Shown here piece by piece: positions 24,822 through 33,934 of a DNA stretch of 38,407 nt; the stretch's first letter is position 1; each line of letters opens with the position of its first letter. The position numbers were made by a program, and so were the translations under genes. The notes under the pieces were generated by a model, which did not search any database, was not told the origin of the DNA, and worked only from the letters and a program-made list of their open reading frames with translations. Source of the stretch: Clostridia bacterium. Lineage in GTDB: Bacteria > Bacillota > Clostridia > Oscillospirales > Acutalibacteraceae. The DNA is taken from contig JAFXGM010000016.1 of assembly GCA_017513195.1 (NCBI GenBank), positions 1 to 38,407 on the forward strand. Direction: 5' to 3'.

Positions 24822-25622
24822 TTATCTTACCTTTTCTTTTATCTTGCCGTAAAACTCTTGCTGCAACTTGGGAACAACAGTGTCCTTTTTCACCTTTGCA
24901 ATTATTTCAGCAAGGTCATCAACTGCCGCCGCAATCGCAATTTCACCCTTCTCTTTTGTTGCGGCTTTAGGCTCGCCTGTAACGTTTTGGGGCCATTTAT
25001 CATACCACCAAAGGCCCGTATAAACACGGCTACCCAAACCCACCAAGTCGTGCTTTGGTTGCATTCTTTCGTTTGTTGTGTGGTAGTCTAATTTTACGCT
25101 ATCTTGCGCCACTGCCATTACCAAACTTGTTTCGCGCTCGTCGGCGTGTCCGCCTCTTTCGGTATCCCAAATATCAAGATTTGTAAATCGTCCGTCGCCG
25201 TAAGCAAAACAACTATACAAGGTGTAATCTACCTCTCGGTCTAACTGTGACATTGCAAAATACTGCAAAAAGTTGGTATTGCCACCGTGACCGCTTACAA
25301 CAAGAATCTTTTTAAACCCGTTGCTTGCAATTTGATCTAAAAGTTGTTCAAGCATTTTGCAAAGCAGATCGGTTTGAAAATTAATAGCGCCCGTAAAACA
25401 TGCGGCCTCATGAATTTGACCGAACCAATAGGTAGGAAACACAACACACTTTTCTTTTTGCGCCGCACGCACGCATATATCGTGACACACAAGACCATCT
25501 GTGCCAAAAGGCAAATGGTCGCCATGTCTCTCGAGGCAACCTATCGGCAAAATGCAAAGTTGCTCTTCTTTGACAAGTTTCTCAAAATCGGGTGGTGTTA
25601 AATAGTCCCATCTCACTTCCAT
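24822..25622 (-). CDS. Creatininase-family amidohydrolase
   Basis: This 266-residue metal-dependent hydrolase has LPIGCLERHGDHLPFGTD (E31, H33 and D42 as metal ligands), LVVSGHGGNTNFL and HADERETSLV. Relatives open cyclic amides or cleave formamides or peptides, and the substrate here is unknown. I set the start at the ATG at 25622, with GTGAGG 8 nt upstream. An in-frame longer form would run 44 codons back into the GH127 gene with low-complexity sequence. It lies 10 nt after GH127 and 4 nt before the kinase. Confidence 0.88.
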   Translation of the reverse strand: MEVRWDYLTPPDFEKLVKEEQLCILPIGCLERHGDHLPFGTDGLVCHDICVRAAQKEKCVVFPTYWFGQIHEAACFTGAINFQTDLLCKMLEQLLDQIASNGFKKILVVSGHGGNTNFLQYFAMSQLDREVDYTLYSCFAYGDGRFTNLDIWDTERGGHADERETSLVMAVAQDSVKLDYHTTNERMQPKHDLVGLGSRVYTGLWWYDKWPQNVTGEPKAATKEKGEIAIAAAVDDLAEIIAKVKKDTVVPKLQQEFYGKIKEKVR

Positions 25623-25632
25623 GTTTAAAACC

Positions 25633-27591
25633 TCACTTTGTATTGAACCAAACTGCCATCTTACTCTCTTCGGTCCAAAGCTTACCCGCCGAGGCATAAT
25701 CGGTAACGGTAAAGTATCCACCGTCGGTGGTGGGGATTTGAGCCTCAAACTCACAAGCGTAGGGCGCTGTTTTATTTTCAGAATATGCTATATCAATAAA
25801 TCCGTCATCGTTTACCTTTACGCTTACGGCATCGTCAACGCTGTAGCCCAAACGATTTTCCTGCGCCAACATCAAGGGTCCACGCTGAATTGCGATATGA
25901 TTTTTTGTAGATGGATGCTCGCGGTCAAAGGTAGGTATCATACAGTTTGCGCCCCAAATCACCTTGTTCATAAGAACCTGACTGCCGTAAGGAATGGGGT
26001 TAATTGCACGAGCACGCATATCAAAACAAATTTCGATGGTGTCGCCCTTTTTCCATTTGCGATATATGCCAATATAACCCTTTGTTGCGTTAATAACATT
26101 TCCGTTTACGTGTGCTACCGTGTTTTCGCTCCACTCGGGATTTCTTAAAAGAATTTCGAAATCGTCGGCGCAATCGGTATCAACGGTGATTTTTACCTTT
26201 TCGCCTACAGGATATGCTGTATCAAAGGTGAGCTTTACGGTTTTGCCGTTTGTAAGCGGCTGAGCCACCTCGCCCTTTTCATAAAGGTTTACAACAATAC
26301 CCGAACGGCTTGTAAGCACTGCAGATTTCATAGCAACACCAATGCCTGCCGAGCCAATACAGATACAACAGCCGTAGTATCTACCGTCTTTAAATGGTTT
26401 AAGGCCGCCCGTACCATTGCCACGAATGCCGGGGGTAAGTGGACTGTAGCTGTCAAACGGCATTGGCACCATTGTAAGCTCGGGATACTGTTTTGCCGCC
26501 GTGGTATCAATAGCGCCGTCGGTATTAACCGCACCCAAATAGCCGTTATAAAGTGAACGCTCAAACGCGTCCATATATTTTGAATCACCGGTTATGAGAT
26601 TAAGCTGATAGAAAAACTGCATTAGTGTGACGGTAACACAGGTTTCTTGTGCGCGTGGGTCGCCGCGGTCGGGGTTTGCCTGACGCACGGTCGAGTGATC
26701 AAATAGCTCGTGTGTGCAACCCGCCGAGCCTATTACTGTAAAATCATCCTCTAAAATGCGGTTTGCAAAATTGATAATTGCGGTTAGGTGCTTCTTGTTT
26801 TGACGAATTCGGTAATACTCTAAAAGCCCTACAAAGCAAGAGGTCATTTCATAAGCCTTTGTTACAGGGTACTGATATGGGTGCAGTTCGTTACGGTATG
26901 CGAGTTCAAATACGTTTTCAACGTCCATACCACCACAAACAACAATATACTCGGCAAAATCTAAATACTTTTCTTCTTTCGTGAGTGAATAAAGACGAAC
27001 GATAGGCTCTAAAATAGATGAAGAATTAAGTCCGCGCCAATGGCGTGTAAGACGGGTTATAAGAAGCTTGCCCTCAGCTTGCCAGCCGATACGCTTTGTA
27101 AGATAATCCACCTGTTTTTTCATACAGTCGATTACTTTTTGATTAAACTCTTTATCGTCGCAAATTTCTACAAAATACTGCATACCCAAAAGCACGTATT
27201 TGCGGCTCCAAAGATCCCAGCCGTCGTATTCTTTTTCTACGCTATAGGTGCTGATGCGTCCAAGCTCATCCTGACTTTCTACCAAATCGTTAACGGTGGC
27301 TTTAAGAACATTAAAAAGCTCTTTGTCTTTTGAATAGCTATATACAAAACACGCACCGCGCATCATTTTTCCCCAAAATTCACCGCGCCAACCGGCGTCG
27401 TGGTCATCGGGAGTGCCACGGAATTGCTCTACGAATAATCGCCACATATCCGCGTCGCGAAGCTGCATATCGGTAATAAGGTTTAGGCTACGATGGAGCC
27501 AACCCTCATACTTTGCACTGCGGTCTATATCAAAAAACTTATCTGTACTGTTCCGGGGAAAATTGGCAGTCAAATTATCATATATTCTCAT
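25633..27591 (-). CDS. GH127-family (DUF1680) beta-L-arabinofuranosidase-like hydrolase
   Basis: This 652-residue enzyme is predicted to release L-arabinofuranose from beta-linked glycosides. An (alpha/alpha)6 barrel covers most of the chain. The zinc-thiolate site of the family is present: E316 and C318 in QETCVT, C408 and C409 in YGCCIC. C408 matches the nucleophile Cys417 of the characterised HypBA1. E295 in HELFD is a possible acid/base. The C-terminal third is a beta-sandwich (EILLRNPEWSEN, KKGDTIEICFDM). There is no signal peptide, so it is cytosolic. GGAGG lies 8 nt before the ATG, and a good promoter precedes it. Related GH families (GH146, GH142) are alternatives; the family-level call is strong. 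Confidence 0.92.
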   Translation of the reverse strand: MRIYDNLTANFPRNSTDKFFDIDRSAKYEGWLHRSLNLITDMQLRDADMWRLFVEQFRGTPDDHDAGWRGEFWGKMMRGACFVYSYSKDKELFNVLKATVNDLVESQDELGRISTYSVEKEYDGWDLWSRKYVLLGMQYFVEICDDKEFNQKVIDCMKKQVDYLTKRIGWQAEGKLLITRLTRHWRGLNSSSILEPIVRLYSLTKEEKYLDFAEYIVVCGGMDVENVFELAYRNELHPYQYPVTKAYEMTSCFVGLLEYYRIRQNKKHLTAIINFANRILEDDFTVIGSAGCTHELFDHSTVRQANPDRGDPRAQETCVTVTLMQFFYQLNLITGDSKYMDAFERSLYNGYLGAVNTDGAIDTTAAKQYPELTMVPMPFDSYSPLTPGIRGNGTGGLKPFKDGRYYGCCICIGSAGIGVAMKSAVLTSRSGIVVNLYEKGEVAQPLTNGKTVKLTFDTAYPVGEKVKITVDTDCADDFEILLRNPEWSENTVAHVNGNVINATKGYIGIYRKWKKGDTIEICFDMRARAINPIPYGSQVLMNKVIWGANCMIPTFDREHPSTKNHIAIQRGPLMLAQENRLGYSVDDAVSVKVNDDGFIDIAYSENKTAPYACEFEAQIPTTDGGYFTVTDYASAGKLWTEESKMAVWFNTK

Positions 27592-27618
27592 AGGTTTCGC
27601 CTCCGTTTTCTTAACCTA

Positions 27619-27647
27619 AATATAATAGATTATTTTTTAAAAGTCAA
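27619..27647 (-). promoter_or_regulatory. Sigma-A promoter of the GH127-creatininase-PfkB operon
   Basis: TTGACT (27647-27642) and TATATT (27624-27619) are spaced by 17 nt on the minus strand, 28 nt before the GH127 ATG. No operator palindrome is visible. Confidence 0.8.
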
Positions 27648-27746
27648 TTCAAAGTGAGTAACAAAATTATAAAGTTAAATCTTTTTGTGGAAAAAGATAA
27701 GAATTTATGATAGAATATTAAAACAGTAAAAAAGGAGGCGGTAAAA

Positions 27747-29300
27747 TTGAGTTTTAAAAATCTTGTTGCAAAACCCTGGTTTTTAATTGTTGTAAGCGCT
27801 GTGTTGTCGGCGCTACCGCTTACTTTTTCAAAGTTGTTTTTACTGTCTTGGTTTTCATTTGTGCCGCTTTTTTATATGATATTTAAGTACAACGACACAA
27901 AATGGCGCGTTTGTTTTAGACGAGGATTTTTGTTTGGCTTTGTTTATCACGTGTGTATTTACTATTGGTTTTTGTGGTTTTACCCTATCGACTATGTAGG
28001 AATGGGCAGTGCCGCATCACTGGTTGTGGTGGCTCTTGCTTGGTTTGGTATAAGTGCGGTGCACGGCATACTTTGGTGCATACCGCTACTTCTATGTCGC
28101 GCGGTACAAAAGCTTTCTAAAAATTCGCTGTTTTTATCTTTTGTTTGCATTGTTGGAATTATGTGTTCGCAAAAGCTTACATCAATCAGCGAGTTGTCTT
28201 TCCCCTGGGTGCGCATAGCACTTGGTCAATACGAAGCTCCTGTTTTGATACAAAGTGCAAGCATTTGGGGCATTGACGGCGTCGATATATTGATTCTTGT
28301 AATAAACGCTTTAATAGCTCTTTGTGTTGTTTACCCTCCCCAAAAAAGAAAAATTGCAGCTACAATTGCCGCATCAATTTTTGTATTAAATCTTGGTTTT
28401 GGTATAATAAAACTTAACACACAAAGCATTAATGGCGAGCTTAATATTTTATCTATTCAAGGCAGTATTTCGCAAAACGACAAATGGTCAAGCGACGGAG
28501 ATAGGATTTGCTATGACAAGTATTCATCTCTTACCAAAGAAAATATCGACACCGACACCGATGTTATAATATGGCCCGAAAGTGCGGTGCCAAAGGTATA
28601 TAGAAACGAGGGCGCACTTAAGCAGTACAAAAAATTATCTGCCGAATTAGATACCCCTATTCTTGTTGGCATTTTGCTTCGAAATGACGGTGAACATACC
28701 AACAACACAGCGCTTATAACAAGCGATGGGGTTATGTACAACTACGCAAAAAGGCAGCTTGTTCCTTTTGGCGAGTATATGCCTTACGAAGAGGCCTTAT
28801 CAAAAATTTTGCCCGTGCTTACCGAACTTAATATTATTGAAGATGACTATGTCCCCGGCAAAGATACCATAATTATGGAAATCGGCGGTGGAAAAGTGGG
28901 TAACATTATCTGCTTTGAAAGTATTTACCCACACCTTTCAAGAGATAGTGTAAACGATGGTGCCGAGCTGCTAGTTGAAGTTACAAACGACTCATGGCTA
29001 AAGGATTCACCCGCTATGCATCAGCACCTTGCACACGGCGTTTTCCGTAGTATAGAAAACGGACGGTATCTTGTGCGTAGCGCTAACTCGGGTATATCGG
29101 CGGTAATCGACAACAGAGGTCGCGTGGTATCACAACTTGGTATTAACGAACAAGGAATAATAAAAGATACAGTATATTTTAGCAACGAGCAAACACTGTA
29201 TACCATTACGGGCGACATGCTTTTTCCGTTATGCTGTATAGCGCTTATAGTTCTTATAACTATATTTATTATCAAACGCAAAAAAACGACAGACAATTAA
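27747..29300 (+). CDS. lnt: Apolipoprotein N-acyltransferase-like protein (Lnt)
   Basis: This 517-residue membrane enzyme would add the third acyl chain to lipoproteins. About six TMs (15-200) precede a nitrilase-fold domain (about 225-480), and one TM lies at the C-terminus. The catalytic residues are all present: E278 (WPESAVP), K335 (YAKRQLVPFGEY) and C389 (GNIICFESIYP). Spacing is as in E. coli (E267, K335, C387). Translation starts at a TTG at 27747 with a perfect AAAGGAGG 8 nt upstream. The promoter is weak (a TATGAT or TAGAAT at 27706-27716 without a good -35). Lnt is less common in low-GC Gram-positives than in Gram-negatives, and a related carbon-nitrogen hydrolase activity cannot be excluded. 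Confidence 0.9.
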   Translation: MSFKNLVAKPWFLIVVSAVLSALPLTFSKLFLLSWFSFVPLFYMIFKYNDTKWRVCFRRGFLFGFVYHVCIYYWFLWFYPIDYVGMGSAASLVVVALAWFGISAVHGILWCIPLLLCRAVQKLSKNSLFLSFVCIVGIMCSQKLTSISELSFPWVRIALGQYEAPVLIQSASIWGIDGVDILILVINALIALCVVYPPQKRKIAATIAASIFVLNLGFGIIKLNTQSINGELNILSIQGSISQNDKWSSDGDRICYDKYSSLTKENIDTDTDVIIWPESAVPKVYRNEGALKQYKKLSAELDTPILVGILLRNDGEHTNNTALITSDGVMYNYAKRQLVPFGEYMPYEEALSKILPVLTELNIIEDDYVPGKDTIIMEIGGGKVGNIICFESIYPHLSRDSVNDGAELLVEVTNDSWLKDSPAMHQHLAHGVFRSIENGRYLVRSANSGISAVIDNRGRVVSQLGINEQGIIKDTVYFSNEQTLYTITGDMLFPLCCIALIVLITIFIIKRKKTTDN

Positions 29301-29313
29301 GTCTGTCGTTTTT
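29282..29313. terminator. Bidirectional terminator between lnt and the GH78-like gene
   Basis: A perfect 13-bp stem, AAAAACGACAGAC/GTCTGTCGTTTTT, closes a 6-nt loop that contains the lnt stop codon. The stop of the minus-strand GH78-like gene lies 4 nt away at 29317. Confidence 0.92.
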
Positions 29314-29316
29314 ATT

Positions 29317-31188
29317 TTACTTATTAAACAAATGATAATAATATGCCGGCAATGCGCTCCAGCCGTGGCAAAGAGAACCTGCGTTAGCAAAGTCTGCATC
29401 ACCCTTTATTGTTTCCCAAAAAGACGTTGCGCCCTGCTCTAACATATACCCGTACTGTTCGCGAATTTCGTTTAAAATAAAATCTTTGTTGTTAGGATCT
29501 GCCGCAAGTAATGCATCATACTTGTAAACAAGCATTGAAAGCGAGGTTTCAATTAAGTTTTTATCGCTCTTTATAGCCTCAACTGTACGCTCGTCACCAA
29601 GGCCTATAAGCAGTGCAAACGAGTTACCAAGCTGTGATTTAAAGCTGCGGTCATCGGTGCGAAGCACAAAATTGCCGTCACTCTCGTCAAAAAATTCTTT
29701 ATTTATAGCCGCTTTTATTCCTTCAAAATCGCAATCAAACTCTACCCCTGCCATTTCGCACATTTTGGTAAACATTTTGCCTGAATATACAAACGCGCAG
29801 TTAATAAGCAGATGATAATATTCGTTGTATACATACCTTGTTTGTGTAGGTATTGCATCAGCGCTACCATCAGTCCACTCGTAAAAATTCCAATAAGGCG
29901 CTTCAAACGATTTTATAAGTCCGTTGTCTTCTACCCTATCCTTGAAATTTTGCATTATTTTAAGCATTGTAGGCATTGTAGTGTCAAGTATTGACCTGTC
30001 GCCCGTATGCTCAATATACTCGTAAACCTCGACGGGATACATAACCGAGAAAAACGGAATTGCGGGGGTGTCTTTTGACGGATATGTAAGCTCTAGCATA
30101 CCATCCGCACGCGTGCCTTTTGCAATAAGCTCGAGATTTGCACGCTGAAATTCGGTCTCGGCAAAGGTGTAATAACCGCAAAGCATTTGATTGCGTGAAT
30201 CAAGCACATAGAGCGCCTGCTCACGCCAAGGGGTGTCCTCATAGTGCATATTCATACAAAGACGAAGTGTTCGAACACAGGTGTCATAAATTTTTTGGTC
30301 AAGCTCACTATCAAGCTTTATTGGCGTTTCGGTAAGAGGATAAATATATGGCATTATACCAATTGATACAATCTCGACACCCTCAGGTAAAATCGCCTGT
30401 AAGTATCTGCCCGAAATTCTTGTAAAGTAGTTAACGAATTCGTGTGTACCCTCTGTTAATTCAAAGTTAAGTGAAAAATCTCTGCCGCCTACAAGGTAAC
30501 GTACGCCGCCGTCAACAATATGCTGACCGTATGTAATTGTTGCAGTGCACGGTTTTTCAGCCTTAAACTTAACACATAAATAGCCCGCCGTTTCACGACC
30601 TACGTCGTACAAACTCTTTTCTTTATCTATAAGTTTGCCCTCGGCAAACGGTAATTGTTTGGTTTTCTTTACAGGACGTGGCATAAGGTTATATGATTTT
30701 TGAACCTCAATACAAGATATATCACAAGCGTAGCTACCAACACGCATATCACACGCATAACCAATCTGCCCCGTTATTTTGCGTGTAACATTTTGTATGT
30801 AACGGTTATCGTAACCGCCTAGCGTACCCTTGTGGCTATAGGTTGCTGTTTTGCCATCGACATCTAATGAATAGATAACCCCTGCACCGTCGGCAATATG
30901 TATATGAGAATTAATACCCTCGTATCGAACGGTTAGAGTAAAGGTGTTTTCACCCTCTTTGCACAAATCAGTTATATCAAGCTCGTCATAATATTTATGC
31001 TCGGGATAGCCCGCAAACTGACCGAAGCCTGCCAAAGCGCCGTTTATATATAAAACATAATCTATCTCGGCGCAAACGGTAAAGGTTGCCTTTTTGCCAT
31101 CGAAAACAAACTTTTCCTCAAAAACCGCATATTCGTTATCTTGGGGATTAGCGTTTATCCATATCCACTTAGCATTTTCATTAAACAT
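29317..31188 (-). CDS. GH78-like glycoside hydrolase (alpha-L-rhamnosidase family), cytosolic
   Basis: This 623-residue protein has an N-terminal beta-sandwich (about 5-110, AKWIWINAN start), a second beta domain (about 190-285, with LYDVGRETAGYLCVKF, a GH78 signature) and an (alpha/alpha)6 barrel (about 290-620). The probable general acid is E323 in EDTPWREQ, and the probable base is E592 in GATSFWET, followed by SLCHGWSALPAYY. The consensus in true rhamnosidases is close to DCPQRxER, so the variation suggests a different deoxysugar or glycoside. It has no signal peptide. It lies 11 nt after the histidine-phosphatase gene, third in the operon. Confidence 0.87.
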   Translation of the reverse strand: MFNENAKWIWINANPQDNEYAVFEEKFVFDGKKATFTVCAEIDYVLYINGALAGFGQFAGYPEHKYYDELDITDLCKEGENTFTLTVRYEGINSHIHIADGAGVIYSLDVDGKTATYSHKGTLGGYDNRYIQNVTRKITGQIGYACDMRVGSYACDISCIEVQKSYNLMPRPVKKTKQLPFAEGKLIDKEKSLYDVGRETAGYLCVKFKAEKPCTATITYGQHIVDGGVRYLVGGRDFSLNFELTEGTHEFVNYFTRISGRYLQAILPEGVEIVSIGIMPYIYPLTETPIKLDSELDQKIYDTCVRTLRLCMNMHYEDTPWREQALYVLDSRNQMLCGYYTFAETEFQRANLELIAKGTRADGMLELTYPSKDTPAIPFFSVMYPVEVYEYIEHTGDRSILDTTMPTMLKIMQNFKDRVEDNGLIKSFEAPYWNFYEWTDGSADAIPTQTRYVYNEYYHLLINCAFVYSGKMFTKMCEMAGVEFDCDFEGIKAAINKEFFDESDGNFVLRTDDRSFKSQLGNSFALLIGLGDERTVEAIKSDKNLIETSLSMLVYKYDALLAADPNNKDFILNEIREQYGYMLEQGATSFWETIKGDADFANAGSLCHGWSALPAYYYHLFNK

Positions 31189-31199
31189 GATTATTCTCC

Positions 31200-31877
31200 T
31201 TATCTACCAAAGTAGTTTTCTGCTGTAATGCCATTGATATGCCGAGCATCGTTTACAAGTTCAAATCTTGGCGATACAAGCTCACCTGTCTTTCCGCTAA
31301 ATGACACCTCGGTTATGGCTGTAAAATTGGGGCGTATTGTTTTGCAAACAAAAGGAAACGGCAGATTAAATATATGTGAAAACACAACGCTTGACGAACC
31401 GCCGTGGCTTACCAGCATTATGGTATCGGTATTTTCTTTTATCACACGATAATAGCTGCCTTCGCGCTCAAGTCCTAATGTTTTCAGCCAACCGTCAAAG
31501 CCTTCCACAACCTTGTTATAGCTTTTTAAAACTGTGCGGTCTTTATATTCTGGGTCATTCTTCCAATCATAGCCTATCATATCCTTGCCGTTTTGTACCC
31601 ATTTATCAACATTGTCCCACGGATGCATAAAGTCATCTGTGCCCGGTACGCCCCAATGAATTTCGCGCATAAAGTCAAGCTGGGTTATTTGGAGATTGTG
31701 TCGTGCGGCTATATGCTCGGCGGTTTCGAACGCTCTGCCGCACGAAGAAGAGAAAATTTTGTCTATTTTTTCGTTTTTTAGGCGCTCTGCCGCCGCTTCG
31801 GCCTGTGGATGACCAAGCTCGGTAAGGCAATCATCTTTATAATTTGGGTGTCCGTGGCGAACAAATATAATTTTCAT
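31200..31877 (-). CDS. Histidine phosphatase family protein (phosphoglycerate mutase-like)
   Basis: This 225-residue cytosolic phosphatase or mutase has the RHG motif IFVRHGHPNY (R7, H8 as the phosphorylated His), SSSCGRAFETAEH with a phosphate-binding Arg, and LVSHGGSS (H158). Its place between two glycosidase genes suggests that it dephosphorylates a sugar phosphate rather than working in glycolysis, but this is inferred. It starts 15 nt after the GH36-like gene. Confidence 0.88.
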   Translation of the reverse strand: MKIIFVRHGHPNYKDDCLTELGHPQAEAAAERLKNEKIDKIFSSSCGRAFETAEHIAARHNLQITQLDFMREIHWGVPGTDDFMHPWDNVDKWVQNGKDMIGYDWKNDPEYKDRTVLKSYNKVVEGFDGWLKTLGLEREGSYYRVIKENTDTIMLVSHGGSSSVVFSHIFNLPFPFVCKTIRPNFTAITEVSFSGKTGELVSPRFELVNDARHINGITAENYFGR

Positions 31878-31892
31878 TTGATTGTTCCTTTG

Positions 31893-33497
31893 CTAAAACT
31901 CTTTATTTCCAGCTTTTTCATACCAGTTAAAGTGTGTTTCTTTGCCGTTAAGCAACCATTTTTCAGGTGTGACGGTTTCCATCCAATCAAGCGGTATAAG
32001 TGTATCGGCTTGAATAGAATTTATGCGATAAGCTTCTTTTAGCTCCTGTTGCTCGGTATCGCTCATAACACCGGGCTTTGGTGATACAAAAAGCGGTGTG
32101 CCGCTATTTGACACTGCGCGAAGCCACTCGCGGTTCATATTCCAATCTATCTCACCCATAATGCCGACACAATCGGCATCTGCCAAGAAAAACGCCTCGT
32201 GGTGCAGCATTCTGAAAGCAAGCGCGTTAACGCCGTATTTACGCACACGTTCCCACTCGCGACCGCTGGTATCGTCACCCGTGCGGTTAAGGTGCACAAG
32301 CCCTGCCGCCAAATGACCTATAACATTACAACCAAGTATTATTGCTTTACCGTTTGAAGCCTCGTAAATTACGCGGTAAAAATCAAGTATAATTTCGGCG
32401 GTTGTCTTATTGCGATTATAAAAGCTCCAACCGTCTTTTGCAAATTCACGCGGACGTTCAAATCCCCAAAAGCCCAACATATCATAGGTGGAAAAATCGT
32501 GCTTTATAAGGGTGTAGCCCCAATCGCATATCGTTGTTATTAAATCGGACACGTATTTTAGTGTGTCGGGGTGTGACGCATCAAGATAAAGATTACTCCA
32601 ACGCGAACGCATTTCGCTGCTTTGGTCGGTGACTTCAAATTTTTGGTCAGAAAGCGGCCTAATCCATATACCGGGTCTAGCACCCATATCTTTCATTTCA
32701 CGAGAGAGCGCTTTCATATCATAAAACTTACCCTCGCGCAAAACATTCCACGGCGCATCACACGGATTTTTTTGCCAACCGTCATCAAGCACAATATACG
32801 GGCGGTTTTGAAGTTCGCCGCACGCCTCCATCAAAAGCTTGGTGTCGGTTAAAATCTCCTCGTGTGAGGTTTTGCCGTAGGCATAATACCAGTTATTAGT
32901 GCCGTAAACCTTATGGTCAACGGTAAGCGGATTATCACAAAGCGTTTTATAATAATCTTTTAAAGCGTCAAATGCCGAAACATCGTGGTAATTGCCAAAC
33001 ACTACGTCACAAACCGCAAGCTTGCGGTTTTGCAAAATAACACCTCTGCCACCGCAACGAACGTCTAACCAAAGGGTTAGACCTGCGGTGTCATATTGCC
33101 ACATACACATAGCATTTGGCTGTGTTTTAACACCAAAGCATTCTGTATAGCGACCTGTAAAATCGCGGTTTTGGTCACTGCCGTTTGACACTGCGCATAC
33201 CCAAGGCATCATACGGTCGGGCGCAACGCCGCGCCACTCAAGGTCACAGTAACCACGCTCCCAAACATCACCGTAAACCTTTACCTGCTCGTTTCGTTTT
33301 TCACCTTCGGTAAAATTCCAACGAAGACTTATATATTTAACGGGAGTTTGATCTGCTGTAAGGTCAATATGCAACAGCTCGTTTTTCAAAGATACATCTA
33401 CTGTGATGTCATCTTTTTTTATATTATTAGAAAACGAAAATGTGTTTTTGTCGTTTTCGGTATAAATGCTAATGTAGTCGGGTGTGCGTATTTGCAT
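31893..33497 (-). CDS. GH36/GH27-like alpha-galactosidase-type hydrolase, cytosolic
   Basis: This 534-residue protein has an N-terminal beta-sandwich (1-190) and a TIM barrel (about 195-480). Barrel motifs are NNWYYAYG, YIVLDDGWQ and GIWIRPLSD. The probable nucleophile is D334 in LIKHDFSTYD and the probable acid/base is D408 or D409 in NRTGDDTSG, as in clan GH-D. There is no signal peptide. AAAGGAG lies 8 nt before the ATG, and a strong promoter precedes it. Alpha-galactosidase is the nearest named activity, but the distance from standard motifs leaves the sugar open. Confidence 0.85.
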   Translation of the reverse strand: MQIRTPDYISIYTENDKNTFSFSNNIKKDDITVDVSLKNELLHIDLTADQTPVKYISLRWNFTEGEKRNEQVKVYGDVWERGYCDLEWRGVAPDRMMPWVCAVSNGSDQNRDFTGRYTECFGVKTQPNAMCMWQYDTAGLTLWLDVRCGGRGVILQNRKLAVCDVVFGNYHDVSAFDALKDYYKTLCDNPLTVDHKVYGTNNWYYAYGKTSHEEILTDTKLLMEACGELQNRPYIVLDDGWQKNPCDAPWNVLREGKFYDMKALSREMKDMGARPGIWIRPLSDQKFEVTDQSSEMRSRWSNLYLDASHPDTLKYVSDLITTICDWGYTLIKHDFSTYDMLGFWGFERPREFAKDGWSFYNRNKTTAEIILDFYRVIYEASNGKAIILGCNVIGHLAAGLVHLNRTGDDTSGREWERVRKYGVNALAFRMLHHEAFFLADADCVGIMGEIDWNMNREWLRAVSNSGTPLFVSPKPGVMSDTEQQELKEAYRINSIQADTLIPLDWMETVTPEKWLLNGKETHFNWYEKAGNKEF

Positions 33498-33532
33498 AAA
33501 GACACTCCTTTTAAGTAAAATTTCATATATTG

Positions 33533-33561
33533 ATTATATTATATAACTTGTCATTTTTCAA
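33533..33561 (-). promoter_or_regulatory. Sigma-A promoter of the GH36-phosphatase-GH78 operon
   Basis: TTGAAA (33561-33556) and TATAAT (33538-33533) are spaced by 17 nt on the minus strand, about 36 nt before the ATG at 33497. Confidence 0.83.
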
Positions 33562-33583
33562 CATAAAATAGTAGTCTTAAAAT

Positions 33584-33611
33584 AAAAAAGCAGCCAGGCG
33601 GCTGCTTTTTT
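33584..33611 (-). terminator. Terminator after the 61-residue protein gene
   Basis: A perfect 12-bp stem, AAAAAAGCAGCC/GGCTGCTTTTTT, closes an AGGC loop 6 nt past the stop codon at 33618. Confidence 0.92.
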
Positions 33612-33617
33612 ACAAGA

Positions 33618-33803
33618 TTATTTACCGGTAAATTTTTCGCAACTTATTACAGTGCTGTATTCTCCCGAGTACATTTCACGAAAGGTTTGCATTGCATGAT
33701 GACGGTCACCCGCCTCTACAAAGGCAACTCCCTTGATGCCACCGTTTAAAACCTTTGGGTTATAAACCACCTTCCAAGTTTCCCATTTACCATAAAAGCT
33801 CAT
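33618..33803 (-). CDS. Uncharacterised 61-residue protein
   Basis: The gene has an AAGGAG site 9 nt before the ATG and its own terminator, so it is probably a real independent unit. The protein starts MSFYGKWETWKVVYNP and continues NGGIKGVAFVEAGDRHHAM with a later EMYSGEYSTVISC. It is soluble, aromatic-rich and looks like one small alpha/beta domain, without Cys pairs or a signal peptide. A weak promoter may lie at 33851-33877 (TTGTCA-15-CATACT). I do not recognise the family. The rest of the spacer to 33934 holds nothing else visible. Confidence 0.72.
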   Translation of the reverse strand: MSFYGKWETWKVVYNPKVLNGGIKGVAFVEAGDRHHAMQTFREMYSGEYSTVISCEKFTGK

Positions 33804-33934
33804 AATACATTTCTCCTTTTTTAAAAATTAAAGTGTTTTTCCTTTCGTTTAGTATGATACTCTTTTATGCGTGACAATTTTGGTGCATTGGTTTTGCTAG
33901 CAGAATTGTTCAGCATTTCCTATGCTTGTTTTTA

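Noticed and set aside
25623-25754. 44-codon upstream extension of the creatininase-family protein
   Set aside because: It lies inside the 3' end of the GH127 gene and is basic and Pro-rich, unlike the family. The ATG at 25622 has a proper ribosome binding site.
25621-26148. 175-codon open frame on the plus strand
   Set aside because: It lies antisense to the GH127 gene, has no recognisable domain and an amino-acid make-up typical of a shadow frame.
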